A DNA stretch of 64,000 nt, from positions 5,502,001 through 5,566,000 of the forward strand of contig OU015540.1 in assembly GCA_907165065.1 (NCBI GenBank), read 5' to 3'. The DNA is from Caprimulgus europaeus. Its lineage: Eukaryota; Chordata; Aves; Caprimulgiformes; Caprimulgidae. The position numbers and the translations under genes are program-made. Under the pieces are notes generated by a model. The model saw only the letters and a list, made by a program, of their open reading frames with translations. It was not told the DNA's origin and made no database searches. Positions 47,901-59,730 of the stretch are shown one piece after another; positions within the stretch are counted from its first letter, which is position 1, and the number at the start of each line of letters is the position of its first letter.

Positions 47901-50900
47901 AAGAGTTTCTGGTTTCCTCTCCGGTGGACTCAGTACTGCCTCTGCCATCGGGATCCACCTGATCCATGTGGCAGAAAGGGAAGCTAAGGTGACTAGAAAT
48001 GAGAGCTGAGCAAGTGCCAGCAACCAAAAATAACCTACAGTTTTAACTGTTGACTTTTAAAAATCAATCTTTTTCCTTAAAAATAAGTGCTGAATACTGC
48101 CAAGTCTTAGGGTAAAATCTATGGGTTTGTTGGGTGTCAAATATAATTACCTTGTTGGGGTTTTTTTGTTTTTTTAGAAAAAACAAAGCAAACCAACCTA
48201 CAGAACTCTTGCAGTAGCTCATAAAATGTGTGTTTACCTGTTAGAGATGGAAATGTTGCCTTTGTAGTTAACTTTTTATTGTTTTACAGAGGGGGGAGAA
48301 AAACACTAATGTGGGAAGCCATGAAAATGCTGTTCTGTTTATTCTGATTATTCTCTTGGAAAATTTCTGGAGGAGGATACATAGAATTATGTCTATTAAT
48401 CACTTGTACTCAGAATAGCAATTTATGAAATGTAATAAACAATAAAATTAGATCAATCCCCAAAACAATAAGTTGTATTTCTTGAAGTGGTGCCTAGGGC
48501 AAACACAGAATCCTTGGGAACCAGTAAGTAAAATGTCATCTGCGCAGATGTGTCCTTTATTTGGTAGAAGATGCCTGGATCCATGTGCACAGACCTTTCT
48601 TGCTTAGGTCTAACAAGAGAGATTTTCCAATTAAATGGACTTTTTTTTGGAAACCAGACTTATGAAACCATTTTTTAATGTGCAAATGTTATACTATTCA
48701 CTCACTGCAGTAGGCGTGCTGTAAGACTGACATTCAAACAGTGCTCCCACTAGTCAGTTGGATTTTCTTTACCCTCTTTTAAGTATTCACATCTCATTTG
48801 TTTCAGGAAAGTGGGAGTGGAATGGGTGTGTGTTTTGCTCAAGCTGTTTATCCAAAATAGTTGAGTGTTTTGTGTTCCTCCTAAATGCTGCTGATGCCTC
48901 AGAATTACAGTTGTACTTAGTACCAAGGACCAGTGAACGTTGATGGAAATGAAACGTTCCTGGTTTTCTGCATGAGAGCTTGCTGAAATGATGTTGGGTA
49001 CGTTGTATGTCTTGGAACTCTTGTGTCTACCTTAATGATCATCCTTCACTCTCATTGGAAAAATACTTGATCCCACAAAATGAGGAACATGGCTGTGTGC
49101 TGGCTCTCTTCTGCACTTCAGCTTGTTTCCTTTAATACTCTGGTATACATCTAAAGACATTAAACTTCACAGCTAAGTTACTGTTTGTCTCCTCATTGCC
49201 TTGAGTCCATCAGAGACAAGGGGGATCTTGTTGTTTCAGTTGCTTAACAAAAACACCAAGTAGTTATTCTCTTAATTAGTCTGGAATGTAATTTAATTAA
49301 TGATGTAATAAGTGAGTATAAAAACAGGTGGCAGGAGGAAACAGGAAGGACTGATAAGCCTTGCTGAGTAGACTATAGTAAGTACATCTATATGGTTTTT
49401 AGTTGTTCAACACGTTTTGAGTGTTGAAATACCTTATCTAGCAAAAGCTCTTTTATAGATGAGAGCTGAGACAGAGTTTAAATAGGGTTAAATAAGCTGA
49501 GCTTAGAGCTTTGACCAAGCAGTACTGATTCGGTTTTCATTTTGCATCACAGAATGATACAGTTCTTTAATAAAGTGTTCAGTAACATTGACATATTTAT
49601 TGTATTGGTATCTGTTTCCCTTAGTTTGAGAGGGGAATAGATAATAATAGAGGCAATGGCTAAATTCAGAATCAGTCATTCTTCTTTGGAGAGTTGTTGC
49701 TTTGTGTCTTTTGCTTTGTAATAGGCTGGTTTTTCACGCTGGTGTTTTGAGCTGAGTTTGTTTGCACCTTTTCTGAGCCTGAGGCTCAACTCCCAAGAGA
49801 TTGTTGGATTTCACTAATCCTGTATAGTTAATTCAGGTTATTTTTATTTCTTTTTAATCTCACAGGATTGAAGAAGTCCAGAACGGATTCCTTGCCAAAT
49901 GATTCTAAAGGTGGTTTGTGATAAAAGAACAATTTGGTATTTGTCCTTTCTTTTCCCTTCAAAGGTTGTACCTTTCCTTGGCAGATATGAAGGCCTTGTA
50001 CAGAATTAAGCCTCTGTTTCTGTTTTTGGGTAAATAACAATGCAGGAGGTAGGTGCTCAGTGGCTTTGTGTATTCCCGAGATGTTTGCAGTAGCTCGGCT
50101 GCATCAAAAGTTGACATTTAGCAGTCCAGGTCCAGTGGAGATTGGATCAATGCAGTGCAGAAGTGAAGTTGGAGGAGTTAGATGTAAATATGGTTCTCTC
50201 TCCATAACAATTAAAAATGCTTTTTTTTTCCTGAAGATCTGTGCTTAAATACATTGGAATAGGTCTGCAGTTCATCGGTTGTCCAGTGCTTGGAACAGAT
50301 TGGTGCTAATTAACTTCTACAGTGATGAAGTAGTTTTAATCAAGCCTTTCAGATGTAAGATGCACAATATTGCTGTGTGTGTGTCCCTCATGCCTTTGAG
50401 TAATGTTTGTTTATATCAGATGTTTTCTTGTTTGTGTGCATTGCTGGCATATTATTGCTGCATGAAGACATCAGACCCACCCTAATTTTTTGCTTTTAAT
50501 GGAGTGTGACTGCTACAATTGTCTGTTTGGTCTTCTGCTGTTAATACCATGCACTGAGGAAAACTTAGGGTGTTGTCTAGTGTTGAGTTTCATTTATTTA
50601 TTTATTCCAGGATTGTAAACAGATTTGCTTCCTGAGTGGGAGTAGAGCAAAGCACTTGCTTGATTGATTTGTTACTTGCAGGGACACAGAACCAGGGAGA
50701 TCTATCGATTCCCCACAGCTAGCTGAACCCACTTTGTAATATACTTAATTGCTCTTCAACAGACTTCACTTTACCCAGTCTAACTTTAGAAAGAACATTC
50801 TGTGTTTGCAGCAGTATTTAAGATGTGTGTATTATGGCAGGCTTCTTTCTGGTTTTAACTATTTCAGAGCTGAAGCAGGTTGCTAATGCTGTGCCAGATC

Positions 50901-53180
50901 TCCATGTCGTCCATCCAGCATTCCTGTCTTTAGGTTCCACATGGTTCCTGCAGAATGGCCTTTCCAGCCCCAGTGGCAGCATTTTCCCTGCTCTGACATC
51001 TGAACAGGCTGCTGTTTGTTCTCACTCTTTGATTTTTATTTTTTTGGTAGTGTGTCTGTGTACACACATCTGCTACAGATTTAGCTATTTTTATCAAGTT
51101 ACTATTTGCCAAGTCCCACAATTGCAGTCTCTGTCCAGTGTTGTTGGTGATAATTTGGGATTATCTCTGTCTTCCTGTCTTTATGGACGTTTTAGGTACC
51201 TCATATGGAAACTCATTAGAGCTAATTTGTGTAAGCAGTTAATGGACTTTTGCTTTGAATTTAATTTTTCCAAAGCTAGGATTTTGCATAATGATGACCT
51301 GGAAATAAACATCTTTGTGTACTACCTTGTGAAAGTTGTTTAAACAAACCTAAAGGATGGTTGGTAACTTTGCTACTGCTTGAGCAACAGCTCCCACCCC
51401 CAAATTTACCCTATTATTTAAAAATAATGTTTCTGGATTTAGTGAAGAACTTTGATATGATAAATGATTGTTAGGCTGGTGGAGTAGTGAATGTTTACCA
51501 AAACCAACAGCATTGCTTTGTGTGTCTGCTTTGTCCTAGAATGAAATAATTAACACAATATCTGGAGTTTAAACTGTGTGATGATCTTGTAGTGACTCAA
51601 CATAGTCATCAGATAATTTAAAATTATTATTAACACATGATTGTTCAGAGGAATTGCTGTAAAGCCTTGTTTAATTACCTCTTGTTCAGTGTCTTGGGGA
51701 GTGAGCTGAGTTGCTGCAGTTCCCTGCTGCCTCACCTCTGGCATAGTGACATCCTAAACTACTCCTGTGACGTCAGCAATGACTTCATGACTGTGGCTTC
51801 AGTTTCTCTCATGTCACAATTTCACTCCTTGCTAGTCTTCCTGCCCTTCATGGTAGCAAAGATCTGCTTCTAAGGTCTATTTAAAAAAAAAAATAAATCC
51901 AAATTTACAAATTTTTCAACTATCTTGAAAACTGCTTTTGTGAACTGTAAGTTTTTTTTGTTTTTACAGCATTTTATTTTCCATTTTCAACTCGGTGTTA
52001 GAGAAGTGCAGAGTAGACTGTTTTGACTGATTGGGACTGTGGGCTGCTTCTCCTTTCTTGTACCTCCAGGTGCAGTGACCTGGGCATGTATTATATTCTT
52101 GATTGTATGCATCCTTTGTGCTGGTGCTAGTTGATGGAAAGAATAAAGTAGTTTGTTAGATAAAATTCCAACTTTTTATCTGCCAAACTCAATGCAGCCT
52201 TGGGCCTTATGGGTAAAGCAGTTTGGAAAACAGGAAGATGTGTGCTTTTAATTTTTTTTCCCCTCTCTGGAAGACTCCTGCTGAGGTTGGTAGAAGGGCA
52301 TTCTAACAATAGTCTATTCTGTAGGAGGTGAATTTGTGTTATGCTATCTATATTTTAGTAGAGAAAGATAGGATTGGATAGTCATAAGACTAAAGTGCAT
52401 CGTAGAAAGATCCATTAGTTAGAAATGGCCTTTGAAGCACACAGCATCTGCCATAGGGGCTGTGGTGGAAGCCAGTGAATAGCTGCAGCTTCTCACCCAT
52501 TTATTTTCATGTGGAAACTCAGTGATTTGGAAACATCTGATTTCTTTTACCTGGAAAATTGACAGTTTCCACCAGCATCCTGACCCCCCTTGGATGTGCT
52601 GTGATCCCTTCCCAATGCTTCCCACTTGAGATGCAATCCTCCAGGAGCAGAATTTCTTAGCAGTAAATGAATTTGCTAATGAGCTTTCCTCCCAAAACAG
52701 CGAGGAGATGCCAAGTGACATGTTGGGAAGTGCCAGGCAGGAGGGAAATGGCTCTTCTGTGCCGACTGTCATAAACAGGATGTGGTTTGTTTACAGTCCT
52801 TACTTGATCTCTGTAGTCCCCCTGTCAGGGCTGCGTGTGGATGAGGCTCCCGCAATGGCCTGGAGAAATGTGAGGTTTCTGAGCCAGTATCCAATATTGT
52901 GGCAGGGGAGAAAGTGGCTTCAGGCGAAGGAGCAAACCAAATTAAGCAGCAGATCTTGGATTCTTCTGTGCTTTTCTGGGGTATTTGTCACTCTGACTGC
53001 GCAGCTGCGTTTCGGTTGACTGCAGAGCAGAGGGAATTTAATAAACTGTGGGGATAATTGTTGGGTGACTAATTTTAAGAAGAGATGCATTTGAAAAGCA
53101 TTGGTACTGGAATAGTTTTGGAATTCTGACAACAGTTTGAGGTACATTAGAAGAAAACATCCTTGCAAGTTGTAAAAAGA

Positions 53181-53250
53181 ATAGAATAGTTCAGTTGGAA
53201 GGGATCTACCAATGATCATCTAGTCCAACTGCCAAGAAAACCACTTCATA
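53181..53250 (-). mobile_element. Truncated CR1 LINE 3' end, diverged
   Basis: The + strand reads AGAATAGTTCAGTTGGAAGG, then GATCTACCAATGATCATCTA and GTCCAACTGCC. This is the reverse complement of one CR1 subfamily's 3' end, so the copy is on the minus strand. Only about 70 bases are clear. Sequence up to about 53390 may be further decayed element, but I cannot follow it. Confidence 0.8.
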
Positions 53251-56200
53251 TTTTCCTATTACCCCAAAAAATCCAAATAAAATCCTTGGTGTTGGTTGAG
53301 CCAGCTCTTAACACTATCCTGAGGGGATTCTGCTGACCATCTCAAATCTTTGGTGCCATTGCTGCCCAAGTATACGTAGGGTTAGTGTTACAGAGCGTTA
53401 TTAGAGCTGTGTGAAGAAAAGCAAAGGACCTTTGGCTCTTGCCATTTGATACTCTTGACATTTACAACTGCTAAACTCATGTGCCATAAAATAGTCCATA
53501 TACAGTAACATGGTGATGATCTGCTGTTGTTGTAAGTGAAAATTCCCCTTGGAGTAGTAGAAATAGTCAGAACACACCCGAGGCACAATGGCTGTTGGTA
53601 TGGTGCGTGCTTCTCCTGTAGGAAAGACTGTGAACAATCTAATTAAGCCAAGTTTTATTCTCTTAGGCTTTACTGCCAATAAAAGTTCTTTGCTAGAAAA
53701 ATAAAATTGAGCTGTAGCCCAGAGTAATGTGACTTGCATTACAGCAGATTGTGAACATAAGGTAAATTTTTAAGTATCAAAGTAATTTAGAGACCTAAGT
53801 TTCAGAGAAATTCAGTGATAGTTTAACTTGGAACTGCCTCTTGTAGTTTGCTGAGAAAAGGCCCTGATGATTGGGAGTTCTCTGTTTTTCTACACATATG
53901 GATCTCTTCCTGTATGTGCTCTTATACTACCTGGATAATTTGGTGCTTGTAAATAGCCAGGGAGAAGTGTTGAGCTGGTCAGTTACGGGTTCCTTTGACA
54001 GTCATGTATTTTAGTTGTAGAGGTGTGAAGAAAAAAAAAAAAAAAAGAAAAAAGTTAAAGTAACACTGTTACACCATCCTGGGAGCGTGTGTGTTTGCTT
54101 GTTTATCTCCTCCTCTCAAATATTTCATTGTGCTTTAAAATCAGTTCCTTAATTCATTGTCACTGACTTACCAGCTCAAGTTTATCTGAAGAGCTTAGGG
54201 ACCTGCAGGCTGTCTTGTCTTTTTTGGGGTTGCAAAGACCAAAAAAGTTCCCTACTAGCAGCTTGCTTTTTCAGACAGCTGGCTTTGGCAGGTTTTGGTA
54301 ATGCATTGGTTTTCTGTCTGCCACCCATGAAGATGAGAACTGAAAAGGCTAATTGGGATAAGGAGTAGGGAAAATATCAAAACTCAGACAAAAAATTAAA
54401 TCAATTTATTTGGTGTACATGTTGTATTGTGAAGCGAGGCTATTTGTGTACCATTTCTCATTTTGAAATCAAGAAACAACTTGCTTTCAGAATAGGAATA
54501 AATAATTCATATAGAGTTTATCTAACCTCCCAGTGGCTGCAGACTTTTTTTTTTTAAGGATTTGTGGAAGGCTTTAGTGGTGTGGCCTGAGTCGCTGTGC
54601 CCTGTGTGACTGGGGAAATGAGAACTGGTGACTGTAAGCTGTCATTCTTTGGTAAGCTTTTTGTTTTTAAGTCACTCCTCATTATTGGGGAAAATAGTGT
54701 GAGGAGCCAAGAGTTATATAATTTGTAGAATTAAAAACAAATGTCATCTAGAAACTGAGGCTACAGTGCAGGACTGATGAATATTTCAGGAAGCAAAGTC
54801 ATGACTTAAGTATTACCAGACACTGAGGATTTCTAATATAAACTGAAAGGGTGATTGTAGCAAGCCAGCACTTCCTAATCTCACAAAAACCAATCGGTGT
54901 TGTATTTAACTCTTAAATCTGAGAGTCTGGAAATATTTGTGTTTCCCATTTTACTTTGCCATTGTGCTTTCCAGTCTTCATCTGGAGGAAAAAGGGTGGT
55001 TTGGTAAGAGAAGAGTTACTACAAAATAAAACCCTAAAAAAGTGAAACCATCAGCCCAGCATGAAGCAATCCTTCTTTCCACATTTAGCCATAAGAAATG
55101 GAGAGTTTACTTCTTTGTACAGAAAATATGAGTTTACAATCTATGGAGCAGAATATGTATCCAGCTGTTTGTATTATGATTATTATTTCTTGTTTATTAT
55201 AGGCTGTTCATGTCTAAGGAGAACAGCCAAGCTGAGGAATGGGTGTGCATTGTGCTGGGAAATCCTGTTTGGCACTTTGTCCCAGCCAAAAGGAGAGTGA
55301 CAGAAATACTAATGGAAAAAAGAAAGAAAAAAAACTTAGGGGATTGAGAAATGTTTTCCTAGCAGTATCCAGGAAGCTAGAACTTGATGGTGTGTTTTGA
55401 AATCTTTTTTTTCTAGCACATTAAAATTTTCAAGGACTTATGTAAGTTTTAAGACACTATGTTTCTAACATGCAAGGTATGAAAGACCTGACTGATCAGA
55501 GAGTGTTGGGGGATCCAGGAACTATTGTGTCAACAGTGTATTCTGGAAATAAGTTTCATTTACTTATTAATAAACCACATGGGGGAGAATGTGGGAGGTG
55601 TTTGTTTCTGAAATAAAAATGCTGTGTACTGCAGCTCCTCAGAGCCCAGGATGGGAGCGCTCAGAAACCGTATCGCACGGTCCTGTGCCTGTACCCGGTA
55701 CATGGTCCTACTGCCACGTCCGTGTGCCATGTCCAGTTTATTGTGTGCTTTTTTATTAGTGGTGCAACATGTGTACTGGGGATCTGACACTTGTAATAAG
55801 CATCAAAATTATCTACAAGTGCTACCTAACACACACCTTGACTTATTTGTCCCTATCTCTTGGGTCTTCAGGAGCTGGCCACCATGGTTAGCAGCAGCCT
55901 TGTCCTGTCCGTTGCTTTTCTGCAAAGTGCTGGCTCAGATGCAGGCAATGAGCTTGGAGGAATTGTGTCAGATGTGTTATCTTGCTTTTCAGCCTTTTTT
56001 CTCAGGAGCCTGTGGTTTCTTCCTGTAGTATTTTGATCCTGTTACATGAAGGTAGAACAGCCTGTGTAGCAAATGGGCACTCTCTGGGAGCTGTCTGCTG
56101 CTGTCGGGAGACCTCATTCAGCCCAAGCTCCGTTGTGGGAGACATGAGATGATTTAAGATCTGTCTGGGCAGATTTAACATCTTCCAAGGGACTACTTAC

Positions 56201-58766
56201 ATAGGGATGGGGAACATGGAGGTATAAACTTCACTTCTGCCTCCTAAAATGACCCTAGTTGCAATTCCTAGGATGATATGGCCTGAAAATGTGCATTTGG
56301 AACAGATGTGTCAGTACATGGTTTTTATTCACCAGTAAATCAGTGGAGACTAGTGTACACAGCTCTCTGCACTGAATTGATTTTACCATTGTGATTTGTA
56401 CCTTGAAAGGATTAACCAGTCTTTTCCCTTAAATGACTTCTGCTTTGAAGTCATGAAAAATTTAGCATTGTCAGAGATCAAGCATCATGACATGACACCC
56501 TGCAAGCATCAGAGATCCCTTGGTACTTGATGAAAAGTGGGTGTTCTAGAAGTCCTCACAGAGAATGTTGGAAAAGCTTTTGACACTGGTGAGGGCTTGG
56601 AAGTCTTTAAGAAAGATCACAAGTGAAAAGTAACCTGCAGCAGTGCTTACTCCATCATCAAAAGTAGCTTTTGGGTATGAACATTTTAACTGTATTATAG
56701 AAGAGGGGGCATTCCTTCATGGCATTCCAGCTGCTGAGTTACCTGGAAAACAGCCTGGCAGGAAGTCAGGGGATGGTGTAGGAGCTGTGCTAGATGTGTG
56801 CAGTTGTTTACATTAAGAGAATGTCTGTATTGAAGCTTGTCAAATTTTCTGTTTCTACAGTGTTTCCAGTTTGGATTTTTCCTGTTTGTGTTCTGTTAGA
56901 TTGTGTTTTTGCATGGTTTTACGCTGATAGGTTGGGATTTTTTTTTGTGTTTTATTCTTGGTTTTGAGAAAATAAATACTAGTTTTGTGGAACTGTCTTT
57001 GATACATTTTTCATGATGGCTTAATAATAGAACTACCATGAAAGCATGCTTCCCAACAATGTAGTGTCATTTCCATACAAGGAGGGGGGGAAACCACAAA
57101 CATTTTGATTTTTCATTAAAATTTAAAGAAATATTATATGAAATTCTCCTTGGCATTTCTAGAATAGTCATTTTTTTTTTTTCTGACATAGTGCACATAG
57201 CTTTTTATTTTTCTTTCTTAAAAAGCAGCTTTATAAATCACTAGACTGCTGCTCCTCTCAGCAGAGACTGATCAAGCCACCAGCAAGCAGACCTGACCAT
57301 GCACCCCAAGTGATTATCACGCAGGATGCAGGCTTAACGTTGTTCTGTACATTAACTCTTTGCACTTTCCATTTCCTGAGACAATATTCTTCCTTTCTGT
57401 AGTTGGGGTTTTGCAGAGCACACTGTGTGGTTCCATACAGGCAGGTACTGCTCAGCAACTTGCAGCTTGACCATGACTGCTGTGGAAATAAAGGAACTGG
57501 AAGGAACCTCTTGGATTTTAGACCAGACCCTAAATTTGTAGGGATCATGTCATAGGCTTTAATTGACTTATTGGGGTTTTAAATGTCTTATTTTGTCCTC
57601 TGGACTGTATTTGAGAGAATATGACTGTGTCACAGTCCATGACATACTTAACTTTTGATACATCCCAACATGACCCTGGATATATATATATGTATTTTTT
57701 TCTGGAGTACAACAGATGGCCTATTGTTGATATAATTTGATTACCTATAATAAATGCTTCAGTAAAATATTTAAAAGTTATATACACAGTACTGTAGCCA
57801 AGAACTGACTTATGGTGCAGCTTCTGCCAGATCCTAGGCAATATAACATAAATTCTGTTTAGCTGTAGAATTTTCTTTCAGTTCTGCTACTTTTGATTTA
57901 CTTCAGTGTCATCTGCTACCAATCCCAGCTAAAAATATCTGATGCCATAATATTTTGCTTTGTAATTTAAAGATTTATTCCCCCCCCCCTTTTTTTTTTT
58001 GTCATATTGTGTGAGCTGTACCTGAAACTGAGCAGAATTTTGGAGCTCTTAGGAAATACTTGTTACAGCTCCTGTCCTGTGGAAGGGGCTGCAGTGGGAT
58101 TGTTTTTAATAGCAGTGCTTGATAATTACCCAAATGTGGTTCTCTGTTTGCTTTCAGTACACCTGACTTTTCCTTAATCTTTTCTGTTACCTCTTCAATA
58201 CCCAGCTCCACATCCTGATGTTGCTGGAAAATTGATTGCTCACATGGGTGGTATTCCAGTTTATCTTCCTCATATACAAGTAGAGCATTCTGTGCCTGTA
58301 TAAAGAAGCGTCTCTCATCCCTGGTAAAATTATCATTATACACACAACTGTTTCTTTTATCCTGTCTTCATATGCTCTATGCTTTCCATGTTTTCTGAAG
58401 ATAAGTGTTGATCCTATCTTTTTTCTTCTTTGGCTGCACTTACTAGTGTTACCAGTCCTCTGTGTTTCCACTTTCTTTGTGTTAAGCAAGCTTTCCTGTG
58501 CTGTTCTTTACCTCCCTACCGAGCTTCATTGATTTATCGTGCCATTTTAGCGTGCTTGATTTTACAGGAGAGAAGGCTGATTTGTAGCATCCCCAGTTGT
58601 ATGTTAAAACCTTTTAATGCACTTATATTTACTTTACCATGAATCCTAGACGAGTTCTTTTAAGCATTAGAGATTTAAAGAGCAAGCTTAAAATTCTTAT
58701 TTGAAGTCCATATTTGCATGTCTTCTCTATGTACCTACCTGGGTCTTCTCATATCTAAATCCTATT
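53251..58766. other. Gene-free stretch
   Basis: No recognisable gene. It contains an A run (54032-54046), a C10/T11 junction (57980-58000), a CpG-rich patch (about 55655-55730) crossed by open frames on both strands, and overlapping minus-strand frames at 58002-58489 with charged, protein-like content but no known family. Confidence 0.65.
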
Positions 58767-59060
58767 ATCACAGAATGGTTTGGGTTGGAAGGGACCTTAA
58801 AGATTCTGGTTTGAACCCCTCTGCCAGCAGCAGGGACACCTTCCACTAGACCAGGCTGCTCAAAGCCTCATCCAACCTGGCCTTGAACACTTCCAGGGAG
58901 GAGCAGCCACAGCTTCTCTGGGCAACCTGTCCCAGTGTCTGACCACCCTCACATGAAATAATTGCTTCCTAATATCTAATCTAAACCTGACCTCTTCCAG
59001 TTTAAAGCCATTTCCCCTTGTTCTATCACTAACTGCCCTTGTAAAAAGTCCCTCCCCAGC
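58767..59060 (-). mobile_element. Truncated CR1 LINE 3' end, about 290 bases
   Basis: The longest of the CR1 tails. The + strand begins TCACAGAATGGTTTGGGTTG and runs through GAAGGGACCTTAAAGATTCT, CTTCCACTAGACCAGGCTGC, CCAACCTGGCCTTGAACACT, GGGCAACCTGTCCCAGTGTC and CCATTTCCCCTTGTTCTATC, stopping at about GTCCCTCCCCAGC. This is the reverse complement of the end of the CR1 second frame plus 3' UTR, so the element is on the minus strand. It is 5'-truncated and carries the expected terminal GATTCTGTGA-like motif in weakened form. Confidence 0.95.
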
Positions 59061-59674
59061 AATAAAACTTACTTATTGCAAGTTCTTTAATTCTTCAGCA
59101 GCTAAACTGCGTAGCTTTTGATTTGCATAGAAATCTCCTTTTGATTAAAACTGATGGTTCACTTGGCACTTGTGACCCATACGTGGCATTTAGGAACAGT
59201 TTAGCTGATGCTTTTTAACTTCCTGATGAACTTGCAGACAAGGCTAGGAGTGATTTACAAACCATGTGAATTAATTCAGTAGTTCACTGCAGCTTCACAA
59301 AAGCTCGTGGTGCTCATGTGCTGGACCCGTATCTCATCTGTGGGTGTGTGCATGGGCTTCGCATCACGCAAGGGCGGGATGCTGCTGAGTAATGAGTACC
59401 TTACGGCTATGCCATGAAGTGTGTGCTCTTTGATGCTTTGGGCATCTCTCTGCTCTGTGACAAGATGTAGATAGTTGCCATCTCCTGAGCAGACATGACA
59501 GACAGACATTTGCTACCTTCAGGTGCTTTGTATCAGCTTACTGAGGCCTGTGCTTGCCAAGAGATTGTGAAGCAAGCACCATGGCTAGTATTGATCAGAG
59601 AACTCAAAACACAGCCTGCGGGGAGGGCTGGCATCCAGGGACAAGGGATGTGCAGTTCAGTGTCCTGTCACCGA
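59061..59674. other. Gene-free sequence between two CR1 tails
   Basis: No gene recognised. Contains a patch with six CpG within about 100 bases (59305-59405) in an otherwise CpG-poor background. Confidence 0.6.
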
Positions 59675-59730
59675 TGTCAAGTGATGTATAAGGTCCCCTC
59701 CAACCCTAACCATTCCATGATTCTCTATGG
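59675..59730 (+). mobile_element. Short CR1 LINE 3' tail
   Basis: The + strand reads GTATAAGGTCCCCTCCAACC then CTAACCATTCCATGATTCTC, the sense orientation of a CR1 3' terminus (GGTCCCTTCCAACCCAAACC, CATTCTATGATTC). Only the last 50-60 bases are clear. It faces the opposite way from the copy at 58767-59060, about 600 bases upstream. Confidence 0.8.

Larger units (their letters stand above)
35641..53180. other. Long gene-free stretch
   Basis: About 17.5 kb without a supportable gene. Notable simple sequence: an AT microsatellite at 38953-38991, T or A runs near 40543-40557 and 41259-41272, and snap-back T/A tracts at about 39846-39910 and 48153-48198. The longest open frame in the window (172 codons, +, 50825-51343) lies here. 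Its product is hydrophobic and unrelated to any family I know, and a frame of this length is not surprising somewhere in 64 kb of such DNA. A charged minus-strand frame at 47803-48027 is discussed among the findings. Confidence 0.65.

Noticed and set aside
50611..50690. Acceptor-like TTTATTTATTTATTCCAG
   Set aside because: No donor follows within exon range and the frame closes; the pyrimidine stretch is simply an (ATTT)n repeat.
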